DNA of 64,000 nt from Phymatolithon calcareum (GCA_977006965.1 OZ345363.1:1550001-1614000); one strand, 5' to 3'. Counted from the stretch's first letter, positions 44,096 to 54,541 are shown. Notes: generated from the letters alone by a model not told the origin. Program-made: numbers and translations.

Positions 44096-45345
44096 CATGC
44101 CTGCGGTTTTGCGAGATCTTTGCCATTGACCACAGAATACTACTGCCAAAGTAAACCCAAGGGCGAAGTGAAAGCATTGGGAATAAGCAATGCATCTAAC
44201 GCCATGGACAGAAGACGTTGAGAAGGCCGCCAAGGAAGTGAGCTAACGTTCTTCAGCCAAATGTTTGGTCCTCTCTCCAGAGGAAGGTCAGACAGACTCC
44301 GACTGTTGTGCCGAATCCAAGCACCGAACCAAAGACGGGAAATCCTGGCCTTCAAGATGCTGAGGAGAACAAAGGACAAAGAAAAGATGTACCTACAATA
44401 GCCGCCTGAGAGCAGAAACAACCAAGAGCTCCAGTCGACCAGGAACGACATTGCCGCTATGGAAAACAGGGAACCGTTTGTGGAAGCAACCAAACACATT
44501 CAAGCAAAGCAGTCTGCCGAAATGCTTCGCTCAAAATTACTCACAATGGAAGGAGATCGTCTCGAATTGAAGAGGAAGAGGAGAATCCCGTATGACAAGA
44601 CGAGCGAGCTACCAGCAATCCTCAAACTCCCGAAGGTGAAGCACAGGCAATTAGCGCTTCAGTACGTCTGCGGAAGATTTCCGCAGGTGTCGACAACAAG
44701 CATGGTGGAAAAATTTGGAAACCGAGCTCGACAGCATATGGCAACGCTGGAAAACAATCTGTCAGGATACGACTTGAAAGAAGACAAAAGACCGGATACC
44801 GAGAGAGCACTTAACGAGCTTTTGCTATTCAGCAAGGCTATCATAGAGTGCATGGAAAATTAAGAAGGACTGCTCGAGAACTTAACTACATGTCCCTCGG
44901 GACACAAAGCCAAATAGCGGGAACTCCAGCAGCGAACCCACATGAACACCACATAGTAGGTAGGACGATCCAGGTTCCAAACTTTCCCCACCGCCTATGG
45001 AAGGCGGTAGGTTTCAACGGTCTACACACTGGAAGGTAGCAACTGAGGAAGCCTTGCCCGTATATTCGTAAGACTGTGAGGCTTTTAAATAAACTCCAAT
45101 CAAAAAAAAAACTACTGCCAAAGTTTCTCTTTGGCCCGATTTATCCACGTTACGGGCCAGTTCGACTTTGTCGTGATTAGACCGTTACAGGTAAACATTT
45201 CCATCCGATGAGTATCATATTCTGAAAACCTTGTGCACAACACCTGGAGCTTGCGAAACGTGGACTCAGCAAGGAGTGTTACTCCTTGCCAAATTTTTAC
45301 AAGATGAATAGACTTTGCAATAACTATTTCCCGAAAATTGTACAT
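44096..45345 (-). pseudogene. Unknown ORF of the 29-bp-repeat element, split by a LINE
   Basis: The minus-strand frame from 45345 (MYNFREIVIAKSIHLVKIW...) reaches KEKLWQ at the LINE insertion. Removing 44153-45110 and one TSD copy lets it continue YSVVNGKDLAKPQA to a stop at 44096-44098, about 90 residues in total. The clean rejoining indicates it was open when the LINE inserted. No family recognised. Confidence 0.5.
44153..45110 (+). mobile_element. LINE-A-related insertion with 14-bp TSD
   Basis: ACTACTGCCAAAGT flanks it (44139-44152 and 45111-45124). The plus strand holds the C-terminal ORF part (44459-44863: PSELPAILKLPKVKHRQL-like segment, FPQVSTTSMVEKFGNRARQ) and the 3' end with an A-run at 45102-45110. 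It is 5'-truncated. Confidence 0.9.
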
Positions 45346-45363
45346 TTCTAGCTTCTTCTCTAA

Positions 45364-45531
45364 TTTTTAGTGACATTGTCGATCCGTTTGGAAGATTAGT
45401 GACACTGAGATGCCATTTTTGGAAATTAGTGACACAAAGGCACTGTTTTTCAGATTAGTGACACTGACGTCTCAATTTGTAAAATAGAGACACCGAAATG
45501 TCTTTTTTGCGATTAGTGACACTGAAAATAT
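45364..45531. repeat. Right array of 29-bp repeats, inverted
   Basis: Units with ATTAGTGACACTGA recur every 29-30 bp; one reads AATAGAGACACCGA. They are the reverse complement of the left array's core, so the element is symmetrical. Confidence 0.85.
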
Positions 45532-45551
45532 GCGTCCAATATGGAATGGCT

Positions 45552-45681
45552 TGAGACTTACTAAGGACATTTCGGCAAATGATAGAGTCCCGCGATCTAC
45601 ATACTCAACATCTAGGGCGCCTCTAAGGTGTTCCTGGGCGGGGTTCATTCTAGGTACTCGCATATTTGATTCCCGCGAGAA
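45552..45681. other. Spacer ending in LINE-C TSD
   Basis: TCCCGCGAGAA (45671-45681) recurs at 46684-46694. Confidence 0.5.
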
Positions 45682-46683
45682 CTACCAAAAGTAGAAGATA
45701 AGCAACTCGAAGAAGCTGAGTGAGACATCATCCGTGCAAAAGCGAACAGTTACCTGTGCGAATCTGCAAACGAAACCATAGCTAAGACGAGCATCAGGAG
45801 GTATCAACAGGCCAAGATCATCGAGGTGGAAGCGGAGGTGGAGAAGTCGAAAAGGCGACCTATCCCACACTCGAAAATCATACTGCCACCGCACGTGCTC
45901 TTTAACTCAAGAGAGACCAGAGGTGGGTTTTTGTACCCCACTGAATCGTATTACACCAACGAAAAAGAAACTCTTCCATAGACAGAATCCAGCCAAGAAC
46001 TCTTGGCCCTAGGAAAGTTGCCCCAAGCGTCAACGGATGCGTTAGTAACATGTAATAAAAATCTAACTTTCTTCTTCTCCTATTTAACTCAAGACAAGCT
46101 CTTAACCATGTTTCAGGCTGTGGACAAGCAGTAATTCTCCCCCTCGAGGTCCCGAAGGAGGCCACAGGTGGGTTTTTGAAGTCCACTGAATTGTGTTACA
46201 CCAACAAGAAAAGAAGCTCTTCCATAGACAGAATCTAGCCAAAACCTCTTGGTCCGAAGAAAGTTGCCCCAAGCGTCAGCAGATGTGTTGGTAACTTTTG
46301 AAAAAATCTACCTTTCTTTCTTCTCTTTAACTCAAGACGGCACAAGACACTTGCAATCAAGTGAGCATTTGGTATGCTCCCTCCGATGAGTACCTCCATC
46401 CCCATCAAGCAGACCTGTGCGTCTGCGAATTATGCTATCGACGTCACCCTGCAAGTCTGACCCCCCCCCCCCCGCGTGACACAGGAACGTGCACTAATTT
46501 TCCCCCTCGAAGCCCCTCAGGGGACCAGAGTTGGGTTTTCGTACACAACCGAACTGTGGAACACCCACTAAGAAACCCTTCCTAGGATAGAATCAGGCCA
46601 AATTTTCTTGTCACTCGAAAAGCTGCCCCATGCGTTAGCAGATACGTTGGTAGCTTTTAAATAAAAACATATTTTCTTCTTCT
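45682..46683 (+). mobile_element. LINE-C copy with two LINE-C tails inserted at one site
   Basis: The outer element is flanked by TCCCGCGAGAA. Its frame (ARIRRYQQAKIIEVEAEVEKSKRR...ILPPHVLFNS) breaks at TTTAACTCAAGA 45901-45912 and resumes after 46326-46337 with the same word. Between them are two separate LINE-C 3' ends, 45913-46082 and 46095-46325, each ending in a TTCTTC-type tail and separated by a third copy of the word (46083-46094). The outer element's own 3' tail ends at 46683. Confidence 0.85.
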
Positions 46684-46694
46684 TCCCGCGAGAA

Positions 46695-46988
46695 TTGCAG
46701 CACACCTCTGCACGGCGACATTCGCATGCCCTTCGCGGAACGTAGTAGTCTGGTTACTAATGACCTTGTTGATTCGAATTTCTGTACTAACAAATGCACA
46801 CGTGAATTGTTTGCATTCATTTCCGCATCAGGGCCCATCTGCGATGATGAAAACATATTAGAAATGACTGTTCCCGGTTAGATTGTCGTTCTCTGAAGAT
46901 GTTCAGTTGAGTCTACATCCGAGACCGTAGGTTCGGAAGCGAATGCTTTCACTATAGTGCTGAGCTGAACTCCCAGAGGCGTGCACGA
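46695..46988. other. Probable LINE-F scrap, otherwise unassigned
   Basis: The segment around 46765-46860 (GAATTTCTGTACTAACAAATGCAC, read in two halves, and CAGGGCCCATCTGCGATGATGA) resembles 61288-61350 within LINE-F. No gene is supported. Confidence 0.45.
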
Positions 46989-46996
46989 TCCGTAGG

Positions 46997-48220
46997 CAGG
47001 GGTTGCGCCAATTCCATTGTTTGAGATTGCAGGCCCGGGTGAAATTTATCAATTTAATTGCTCAGTTTTGTTTGCAGCAATTCGCATTGCAATTGGAAGG
47101 CTTCCTACAATATAGACATCAATACTAAGATACCTGTTCATCGCCTTTTCACGTTCCGTGAGCTTCATCACCATTGACGATTGAACTGTAAACGACGACC
47201 CGGATCTCAACTTCTCGGCAAGAACGGCTCGGTATATCTCTAGCAAATGTTCTTCGCTTCCACCTCCAATGCAATGCTTGAGATGATTGTACGGGTTGGA
47301 GAACCCAGTACCCTTTTCGAAGAAAAACTCACTTTCTCCGGTACACTGATCACCCTTTGAGCAGAGATAGACGCAAAATGGCACATTCCGTCCAGTTAGG
47401 CCTACTTGACGCGAGTGTATATCACGGGTTTGTTCTCAAATGAGCTTCATAAGCAGCTGCACAACTTGTTTCGGCTTTGGTGTCGGTGAAGGTAGTGTCA
47501 TCGCTAGTAGAGCGGAATGTGCTGGAACGTTGAACGAGGTCTGGTAGATGGGTTGGACTCGACTGTGAAGGGGAATGCGTGAGAATTTCGGAGAAGGCTG
47601 ATAGGTTTCAAATCAAGAGATCTAATGTTATCCCTTTTATACTTGAGATTGAACCATCGTGACTGCTGGACTCTAATCGTAGCTAAAGACATTCAAGCCG
47701 TTGTTCTGTATCTGGCTGGTAAATTGATCGATACAGCTAAGTAGATGATAGCACATGAATAGGCCCATTGTTGAAACCGTTTGGAGTCCAACGGCTCAAT
47801 CTCGTCTTTATTTAACATAGCAAGAAGTAGCCATGGCCCAAGTTTCATAGATGTTTTGATGGCATACAGAGCGTACTCTGGGTATTACTAGAACAAAGAC
47901 CACGTGCTGGACATAAGGTAAGTACGTTGATACTTGCATCCGATTAATGTGCTGTGTCTATTGTTCATCTACGTACTCTGGGTATTATTAGAACAAAGAC
48001 CACGTACTGAACGTGAGGTGAGTACGTTGATTCCCTCAACATTCTGCTTTACTCCCCCCCCTCCCCCCCATAACATTCCCCTGGTCCAATGTTCATCTAC
48101 TTCGATCCTCAGTATTAGGTGCGACCAATTCGAATTGCAATTCAGTTCGAAGAACCAATTTGGGTGGAATTGGGAAAAATTGCAATTAAATTGATAGCAA
48201 TGGAATTGGCGCAACCCCTG
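46997..48220. mobile_element. hAT element, copy 1 (1,224 bp)
   Basis: TIRs CAGGGGTTGCGCCAATTCCA and complement bound the element; TSD TCCGTAGG at 46989-46996 and 48221-48228 is perfect. It is nearly identical to 49357-50576. The shared body includes a minus-strand BED-finger-like frame and a C-run near 48051-48070. Full transposase is absent, so it is non-autonomous. Confidence 0.93.
47049..47384 (-). pseudogene. hAT transposase N-terminal remnant with BED-like finger (copy 1)
   Basis: The frame of 111 codons contains CVYLCSKGDQC and FSNPYNHLKHCIGG, resembling the Cys/His pattern of BED zinc fingers that open hAT transposases. The same phase extends upstream through one TGA to a Met (MTLPSPTPKPKQVVQLL near 47500). 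The frame ends after NRYLSIDVYIVG..., far short of a hAT catalytic domain. The stop is shared with copy 2, so it predates duplication. Confidence 0.55.
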
Positions 48221-48405
48221 TCCGTAGGACCTCTTTACTAGGATCGGGAACCAGCCTCCGTCCCCTGAGGATCCCTCCGGTGCTATCGATCCGAGGCCGG
48301 TCAAATGAGACCTCTTGACAATTCTCAGCAAGTCCCGTGCGATAGCTGAATTACGCTACGCTACTCTACCGAAAATGAAGGGTGGGTGTTTGGAAAAGAA
48401 AATTA

Positions 48406-48954
48406 TCAGGATCCCGCGCTTCGTTCACGCCGGTGCGAAGATCGAAGGTCTTTTTTCGACAACGAATGGGCTTCGGGGTCACCTTCTATGCTTGACGGCA
48501 ACGATAGGAGTGCAATTGCGAATTCGTCTGTCAGGTTCTCCATCGTTGATGCTCGCGGTGTCCGGCTTAAGTACCAGTAGCCCGGGATGGAGACGCCCGC
48601 AATGCTGCTGTTCGTCGTCGCCGCGGTGTCGCGAAACGGAAGTATCAGCTCGGCGGCAGGTATGTCGAAAACGAAGCTGATGTCCGCGATCACTTCAGTC
48701 GCCGAGTAGCGAGCTCCAGTCGGCAAATCGTGCAGCGGAAGGTTGAAACGCGTGCCAGTGCTTCGATTGCCGAAAGTTGTGCGCGCAATCCAAAGCGGTC
48801 GGCAGTAGGATGAGGTATGGGAACGGTCCGGTGTAATATCGCAGAGAAGCCACCGGCCAGGTCTCTGTCCACTTTGCTCGCTAAAGTGTGTTCGGGTCGA
48901 AAAAGGATATTCTTTATAGGCGTCTAACTCTTCCAACAAAGGGAAATCTTCCAT
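48406..48954 (-). CDS. Hypothetical protein, 182 aa
   Basis: This uninterrupted minus-strand frame starts at ATG 48954 (MEDFPLLEELDAYKEY). It lies outside the transposons, between the two hAT copies. Its composition is that of an ordinary soluble protein, with YWYLSRTPRAS and DISFVFDIPAAELILPF segments and a basic C-terminus. No family recognised. The plus-strand frames over it are less protein-like. It could be the 3' part of a gene cut by the hAT insertion at 48220. Confidence 0.4.
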   Translation of the reverse strand: MEDFPLLEELDAYKEYPFSTRTHFSEQSGQRPGRWLLCDITPDRSHTSSYCRPLWIARTTFGNRSTGTRFNLPLHDLPTGARYSATEVIADISFVFDIPAAELILPFRDTAATTNSSIAGVSIPGYWYLSRTPRASTMENLTDEFAIALLSLPSSIEGDPEAHSLSKKDLRSSHRRERSAGS

Positions 48955-49348
48955 GCTATTCTTCAGACAAAGTGCGTTTCAACACGAAACACCAGCAACC
49001 ACGCCACCTGTTAGAAATTCTATATCTATGGTATTCTTGTCATAGTTCTTAAGAAGCAAGAGAAAGAGTGATACCTGTCGCCCTCATCGGACAGACGAGG
49101 CGTCGTCATTAGAAAGAAAATCAATTGCTGTCGAATACTATAGATGAAAGTCGTATCAAGTATAACGCGTCCAATCTCCATTCGCCGACATGTCTCAAAG
49201 ACCTGTCAAGAACAAATATACAATCCATGTGATCGCGATCGCAGATGGGCAGGCGGTTGGGAAGAAAGGAAACCACTGCGGAACAAAGAGTTAGCGGCAG
49301 CTACGCGGATAAGCTTTCATCAAGTCGTTACGTCGCTTTGAAGATCCA
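48955..49348. other. Unassigned spacer
   Basis: No supported gene; ends at the left TSD of hAT copy 2. Confidence 0.35.
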
Positions 49349-49356
49349 GACACAGC

Positions 49357-50576
49357 CAGGGGTTGCGCCAATTCCATTGTTTGCGATTGCAGTCCCGAGT
49401 GAAATTTATCAATTTAATTGCTCAGTTTTGTTTGCAGCAATTCGCATTGCAATTGGAAGGCTTCCTACAATATAGAAATCAATACTAAGATACCTGTTCA
49501 TCGCCTTTTCACGTTCCGTGAGCTTCATCACCATTGACGATTGAACTGTAAACGACGACCCGGATCTCAACTTCTCGGCAAGAACGGCTCGGTATATCTC
49601 TAGCAAATGTTCTTCGCTTCCACCTCCAATGCAATGCTTGAGATGATTGTACGGGTTGGAGAACCCAGTACCCTTTTCGAAGAAAAACTCACTTTCTCCG
49701 GTACACAGATCACCCTTCGAGCAGAGATAGACGCAAAATGGCACATTCCGTCCAGTTAGGCCTGCTTGACGCGAGTGTATATCACGGGTTTGTTCTCAAA
49801 TGAGCTTCATAAGCAGCTGCACAACTTGTTTCAGCTTTGGTGTCGGTGAAGGTAGTGCCATCGCTAGTAGAGCGGAATGTGCTGGAACGTTGAACGAGGT
49901 CTGGTAGATGGGTTGGACTCGACTGTGAAGGGGAATGCGTGAGAATTTCGGAGAAGGCTGATAGGTTTCAAATCAAGAGATCTAATGTTATCCCTTTTAT
50001 ACTTGAGATTGAACCATCGTGACTGCTGGACTCTAATCGTAGCTAAAGACATTCAAGCCGTTGTTCTGTATCTGGCTGGTAAATTGATCGATACAGCTAA
50101 GTAGATGATAGCACATGAATAGGCCCATTGTTGAAACCGTTTGGAGTCCAACGGCTCAATCTCGTCTTTATTTAACATAGCAAGAAGTAGCCATGGCCCA
50201 AGTTTCATAGATGTTTTGATGGCATACAGAGCGTACTCTGGGTATTACTAGAACAAAGACCACGTGCTGGACATAAGGTAAGTACGTTGATACTTGCATC
50301 CGATTAATGTGCTGTGTCTATTGTTCATCTACGTACTCTGGGTATTATTAGAACAAAGACCACGTACTGAACGTGAGGTGAGTACGTTGATTCCCTCAAC
50401 ATTCTGCTTTACTCCCCCCCCCCCCATAAAATTCCCCTGGTCCAATGTTCATCTACTTCGATCCTCAGTATTAGGTGCGACCAATTCGAATTGCAATTCA
50501 GTTCGAAGAACCAATTTGGGTGGAATTGGGAAAAATTGCAATTAAATTGATAGCAATGGAATTGGCGCAACCCCTG
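49357..50576. mobile_element. hAT element, copy 2 (1,220 bp)
   Basis: Same TIRs as copy 1; perfect TSD GACACAGC at 49349-49356 and 50577-50584. It differs from copy 1 by only scattered single bases and a shorter C-run near 50415. Both copies have the same orientation, 2.36 kb apart. Confidence 0.93.
49409..49744 (-). pseudogene. hAT transposase N-terminal remnant (copy 2)
   Basis: Identical to the copy-1 frame except for two residues (L for Q in the SKGDQC segment, F for V in SIDVYIVG). Confidence 0.55.
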
Positions 50577-50750
50577 GACACAGCCGGTGACGCGGTGACG
50601 GGAGTGGCACAGGAAGAAACACACACTGTCGGTGGCTCGGTGGTGGTATCTGTCGCATTTGGCTCCCGAAGATTGTCGCCGTTGCCCAATCATTGGGCAC
50701 TTTGGCGATAGTTTCTCCCTTCGGGTCCGTTCTGTGCATGCAGGCACTAG

Positions 50751-52351
50751 TTTTTTTTTTTTTTTTCCTTTCAAGTTTATTTAAAAGCCCCACAGACTTC
50801 CGAAGATATGGGCAAGGCTTCCTCTGATGCTACCTACCTTTGTGTAGCTCACAAAACGTCCACCAGAATGGCGGACGGGAAAACTCAGGACTCAAAGTAG
50901 TCCTATTTCAGTCCTCTACGGGATTGTTGGTGCTTGGTCTCGACCACTTTTTGTCTTGCCTTCTGCGGATTAATACAAGCCTTCTTCGGTCTCCATGCGT
51001 TCTATGAGTGTCTTGCTAAATAGTAAGAGCTCATCCAGCGCCTTTTCTGTTTCCAGTCGTTTTTCTCCTTCAAGTTCGTACCCTGCTAACGTGCGTTCAA
51101 GGGTTTCCATATGCTCTCTGGCTCTGGTGCCGAATTCTTCAGTCATACTTGTTGTTGACACCTGTGGGAATCTGCCGCAGGCATACTGCAGCGCTAGTTG
51201 TCTGTGCTTCACCTTGGGGAACTTGAGGATTGCCGGCAATTCTCTTGTCTTGTCGTACGGTATCTTTCTTTTCCGCTTCGATTCTAGGCGGTCTCCTTCC
51301 ATTTCCAGAAATTTCGATCGAAGTGTTTGCGACGATTGGTTCGTTTGGATATGCTTTACAGCTTCACCGAACGGCTCTCTGGTCTCCATCGCGGCGATAT
51401 CTTTCCTCGTGTACTGCCATTCATGGTTGTTTCTTCTTTCGGGCACTTCTTTTGAATACATACGTTCTTTCGCCTTGTTCCTTCTCAGCATTTTGAAGGC
51501 CAAGATTTCTCGTCGATGTGCGGCCGCCTGGATCCGGCACAGGAGACGGAGCCTATCCGTCCTTCCTCGGGCCAGTGGCCCGAATACTTGATTGAAGAAT
51601 GTTGCTTCTACTTCCTTGACAGCATTTTGTACGTCTTCTGTCCAGGGCGTTAAGTGCATTGCGTACTCCCAGCGTGGCTGTACTAGCGCCTTGTATATCT
51701 GAATACACTTCTGTATACTCAGCCCTTTCTTGAACACTCCCAGTGTACGCAACTCGTACACGGCCGTCCTTGCTTTCTTTAGTCGTTGCATCATTAACGT
51801 ATCTGTGACTCCTCCGGGGTCTATGGATACTCCAAGGTACGTGACCTCCGGAACTTGTGCTAGTACCTTGTTCGCTAGCTTGAATGTCTTGCCCAATGTT
51901 TCCTCTGATTCGAGGACTTCGCTTTTCCCTTGTTTAGTGTTCCAAGTCATATCTCGCTCTTGTGCCCATTGGGTAGCTATATCCAATAGTCCTTGCAGTG
52001 CAGCGGGTGATTTCGCAGAGAGAAGAACATCGTCTGCGAAGAGGATAGCCGGTACTTCAGCCCAGGTTTTTGATGCCCGGCTCATTCGCTCGGCGAATTC
52101 ATCCATGAAGATGTTGTAGAGGCTTGGACTGAGAGGGGACCCTTGTGGGACCCCCCTGTCCACTAGAAACCAGTTCCTGTTCGCATCACCAATTGTTGCT
52201 ACCCAGGATGGTGTCAAGAACGCCTCGGCCATTGCGCAGATCTCCTTGGGCAGTACTTGTCTCATTCTGTTCACCAAGTGTACTCTCGGTACTGTGTCGT
52301 AGGCAGCCTTAAGGTCCAATACTGCTACACATCTCTGATCCTCTTTTAGTA
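50751..52351 (-). mobile_element. LINE-A copy, youngest-looking, with 15-bp TSD
   Basis: GCATGCAGGCACTAG lies at 50736-50750 and 52352-52366. The minus-strand 3' end has a long A-run (T-run 50750-50766), then the 3' untranslated part and one uninterrupted ORF to the truncated 5' edge. Confidence 0.93.
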
Positions 52352-52355
52352 GCAT
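50970..52355 (-). CDS. LINE-A reverse transcriptase C-terminal two-thirds
   Basis: 461 codons are open from the truncated 5' edge to the stop. RT motifs in order: AVLDLKAAYDTVP, RGVPQGSPLSPSLYN, the catalytic FADDVLL, TWNTKQGKSEVL and VTYLGVSID. They are followed by the thumb-like region (IYKALVQPRWEYAMHLTPWT). A C-terminal domain of unknown role (KRKIPYDKTRELPAILKFP, HRQLALQYACGRFPQVSTTSM) ends at METEEGLY. The N-terminal half and any endonuclease are missing through 5' truncation, so it is not an autonomous element despite its open frame. Confidence 0.9.
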   Translation of the reverse strand: MLLKEDQRCVAVLDLKAAYDTVPRVHLVNRMRQVLPKEICAMAEAFLTPSWVATIGDANRNWFLVDRGVPQGSPLSPSLYNIFMDEFAERMSRASKTWAEVPAILFADDVLLSAKSPAALQGLLDIATQWAQERDMTWNTKQGKSEVLESEETLGKTFKLANKVLAQVPEVTYLGVSIDPGGVTDTLMMQRLKKARTAVYELRTLGVFKKGLSIQKCIQIYKALVQPRWEYAMHLTPWTEDVQNAVKEVEATFFNQVFGPLARGRTDRLRLLCRIQAAAHRREILAFKMLRRNKAKERMYSKEVPERRNNHEWQYTRKDIAAMETREPFGEAVKHIQTNQSSQTLRSKFLEMEGDRLESKRKRKIPYDKTRELPAILKFPKVKHRQLALQYACGRFPQVSTTSMTEEFGTRAREHMETLERTLAGYELEGEKRLETEKALDELLLFSKTLIERMETEEGLY

Positions 52356-52366
52356 GCAGGCACTAG

Positions 52367-53588
52367 TGGAACCGACCTTGCGTATTTGGAAAACAACCGT
52401 AATGCCTCCGAAACAACTACCAGGGATCCTTTACATAGGAGAATGAACAACAAGGTTAAGGTGCCTAAGGTTGACATTCAACCGAGCACCCCTTTGGAGG
52501 AAATCAGTATTGGGTGCCTATTGTGGGATTACCGCGGTGATGGAACTAGTTGCCTTACAACGTACTCTACCGTCGTCGAAGATGAGTACAGAAATTGAGT
52601 TTGAGTGCAAGAGACATACAGGAGCTCTTGTTGGGAGAGAACTACGAATCAAGAACGTTTTGAGTAGCCAGACGACTTTAGCTTAGAGATTATCGCAAGA
52701 GCTGCCTCGTTAGTCCAGGGTGAGGCTTTGGGAGCTCTCAAAATAAAATCATCAAATATCCCTTCCGAAACAACCGTCACCCTGTGTCTCCTCCAAATTC
52801 TGGCTCCAAGAGCCTCGCCGACTGAATCGCAGCTTCGCACGGTATTGAAGTAAATGATAAAATGCGTTGGAGCACAACCAGCTCAACTATCGCTGTGGTG
52901 CCAAAGTACTCACCCAGTATCGATTTTCTCCACAATAGCTCTAGATTAAATATCATCCTCAGGTACCTCAGAGGTGTCTTTCGGTCCCTTAAGCAGAGGA
53001 TCCCTGTTAGTTTGGTCTATTCAATGCGGGCCATCGCTGACCTTCGGCTTCCTTTCTGTACCCATACTTCGATTATTAAACTTCTTCGGTTCTTCTTCGA
53101 TACTGCTCCCTGTTCTGGTTTTTGAGACCCTTCTCAATTCATCAAATTCCTTTAGACTCTCAACGTCCTTCGTTTCTTCCACTATGTTCTCCTCTCTATC
53201 AGAATATTATTCTCTCTTCGACGCGCTACAGCAGGTGCAAGGAGAACCTGAGGACGAGAGGAAGCAGACACAGGATTCTTTGCAGAATATGGTTTATAGC
53301 TCACTTCCCGAGAAACCGACCGAACTTGATTGAAGAAATGGGCAGCCACGGATCATGGGCAATTGGAACACAAAACAGAATCCTAGTTTAGCCTACATGG
53401 ACCCATGAAGAATAGAGCCATTGGCGTGATACTATGTCATTCTTATTAAGGCAGATGGAAAATTTCGAGGCAAGAATATAGCGTTCTTACTGTCCCCGCT
53501 CGAGGGGTCAGCGGAGGCATCCATTTGATTGCATGTTATAATAGATTTCTGTTTTCCGTAATTGATGCATTAATTAGGCACATTAGTT
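52367..53588. other. Unassigned 1.2-kb stretch
   Basis: Plus-strand frames at 52862-53125 and 52974-53333 overlap each other without a recognised motif. ATGATAAAATGCGTT at 52856-52870 also occurs inside LINE-F at 61343-61357, so some may be LINE-F debris. Confidence 0.35.
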
Positions 53589-53778
53589 TAAATAAAGTTT
53601 TTACTGCAATTTTTTTAAAGCCCCACAGTCATACGAATATACGGGCAAGGCTTCCTCAGCTGCTACCCTCACTAGGGTGGATCTACTCTTATGTCTAGTA
53701 TTCTATTTGAGCCCCTAGTATCTACTGGGTTGTTTTTGATAGCTCTTCATAGCAGTTTTCGAGATGTCGCTTCTTCTT

Positions 53779-54541
53779 TCAGTACAGGTCTTCTTCATGC
53801 TGCATATTCTCGATGATGCTTTTGCTGAAGAGCAAAATGTCATCTAGTGCCTTCTCAGTTGCCGATCTGTCTTCTTCCTTGAGTTCATATGCTGACAAGC
53901 TGCGATCCAGGGTCTCCATGTGTTGTCTGACTTTGTTTCCAAACCTATCTGCCATCAGTGTGGTAGACACTTGAGGAAATCTTCCAACGGCGTACTGAAC
54001 CGCCAGTTGCCTGTGCTTCAGATATGGAAATTTAAGTATTGCAGGAAGTTCTTTTGTCTTTTCGTACCGAATTTTCCTCTTTCTCTTCGATTCAAGGGTC
54101 TCTACTTCCTTTGTCAGGAATGTGGATCGAATTTCTTCTGCACATTGTTTTTCTATTATGTGCTTCATCGCTTCATCAAACGGTTCTCTGGTATCCATCG
54201 CTTTGATGTCATTTCTTGTGGCTTGAAGCTCTTCCGGGTTTCTTCTCTCTGGCGGTTCCTCCAGAAACTTTCCTTCTTTCGCCGTAGTCCTTTTCAACAT
54301 CTTGAAAGCCATTATTTCCCGTCGATGGAAAACAGCTTGGATTCGACATAGTAGGCGGAGTCTATCAGACTTTCTTCGTGCCAGTGGCCGGAAGACTTGT
54401 CTGAAAATCGTTTGCTCAACTTCCTTGACCGCGCTCTGCACATGTTCTGTCCACGGTGTTAAGTGCATAGCGTACTCCCAACGTGGCTGGATTAATGTCT
54501 TGTGTACCTGGATGCATTTATGTATGCCAATTCCCCTCTTG
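53779..54541 (-). pseudogene. LINE-A ORF, C-terminal segment
   Basis: From GVCKRGIGIHKCIQVHKTL to the end at MQHEEDLY, collinear with the 50970-52355 protein; open but joined upstream to inserted DNA. Confidence 0.85.

Larger units (their letters stand above)
43433..45536. mobile_element. Element bounded by inverted 29-bp repeat arrays, 15-bp TSD
   Basis: CAATATGGAATGGCT flanks the element exactly (43418-43432 and 45537-45551). The ends share ATATTTTC..TGTCACTAA in inverted orientation. Arrays of five to six 29-bp repeats with a TCAGTGTCACTAAT core lie just inside both ends, again inverted. A LINE (44153-45110) has inserted inside; without it the element is about 1.13 kb. A minus-strand frame spans the LINE insertion. 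A 15-bp TSD with TIR-like ends is not a standard DNA-transposon signature known to me. Confidence 0.8.

Noticed and set aside
46455-46470. C-run as possible sequencing gap or regulatory G-tract
   Set aside because: Homopolymer of variable length in an element-rich stretch; no other G-tracts support a quadruplex claim.
50995-51591. 198-codon plus-strand frame
   Set aside because: It lies antisense to the well-supported LINE-A reverse transcriptase ORF and has no independent motif.
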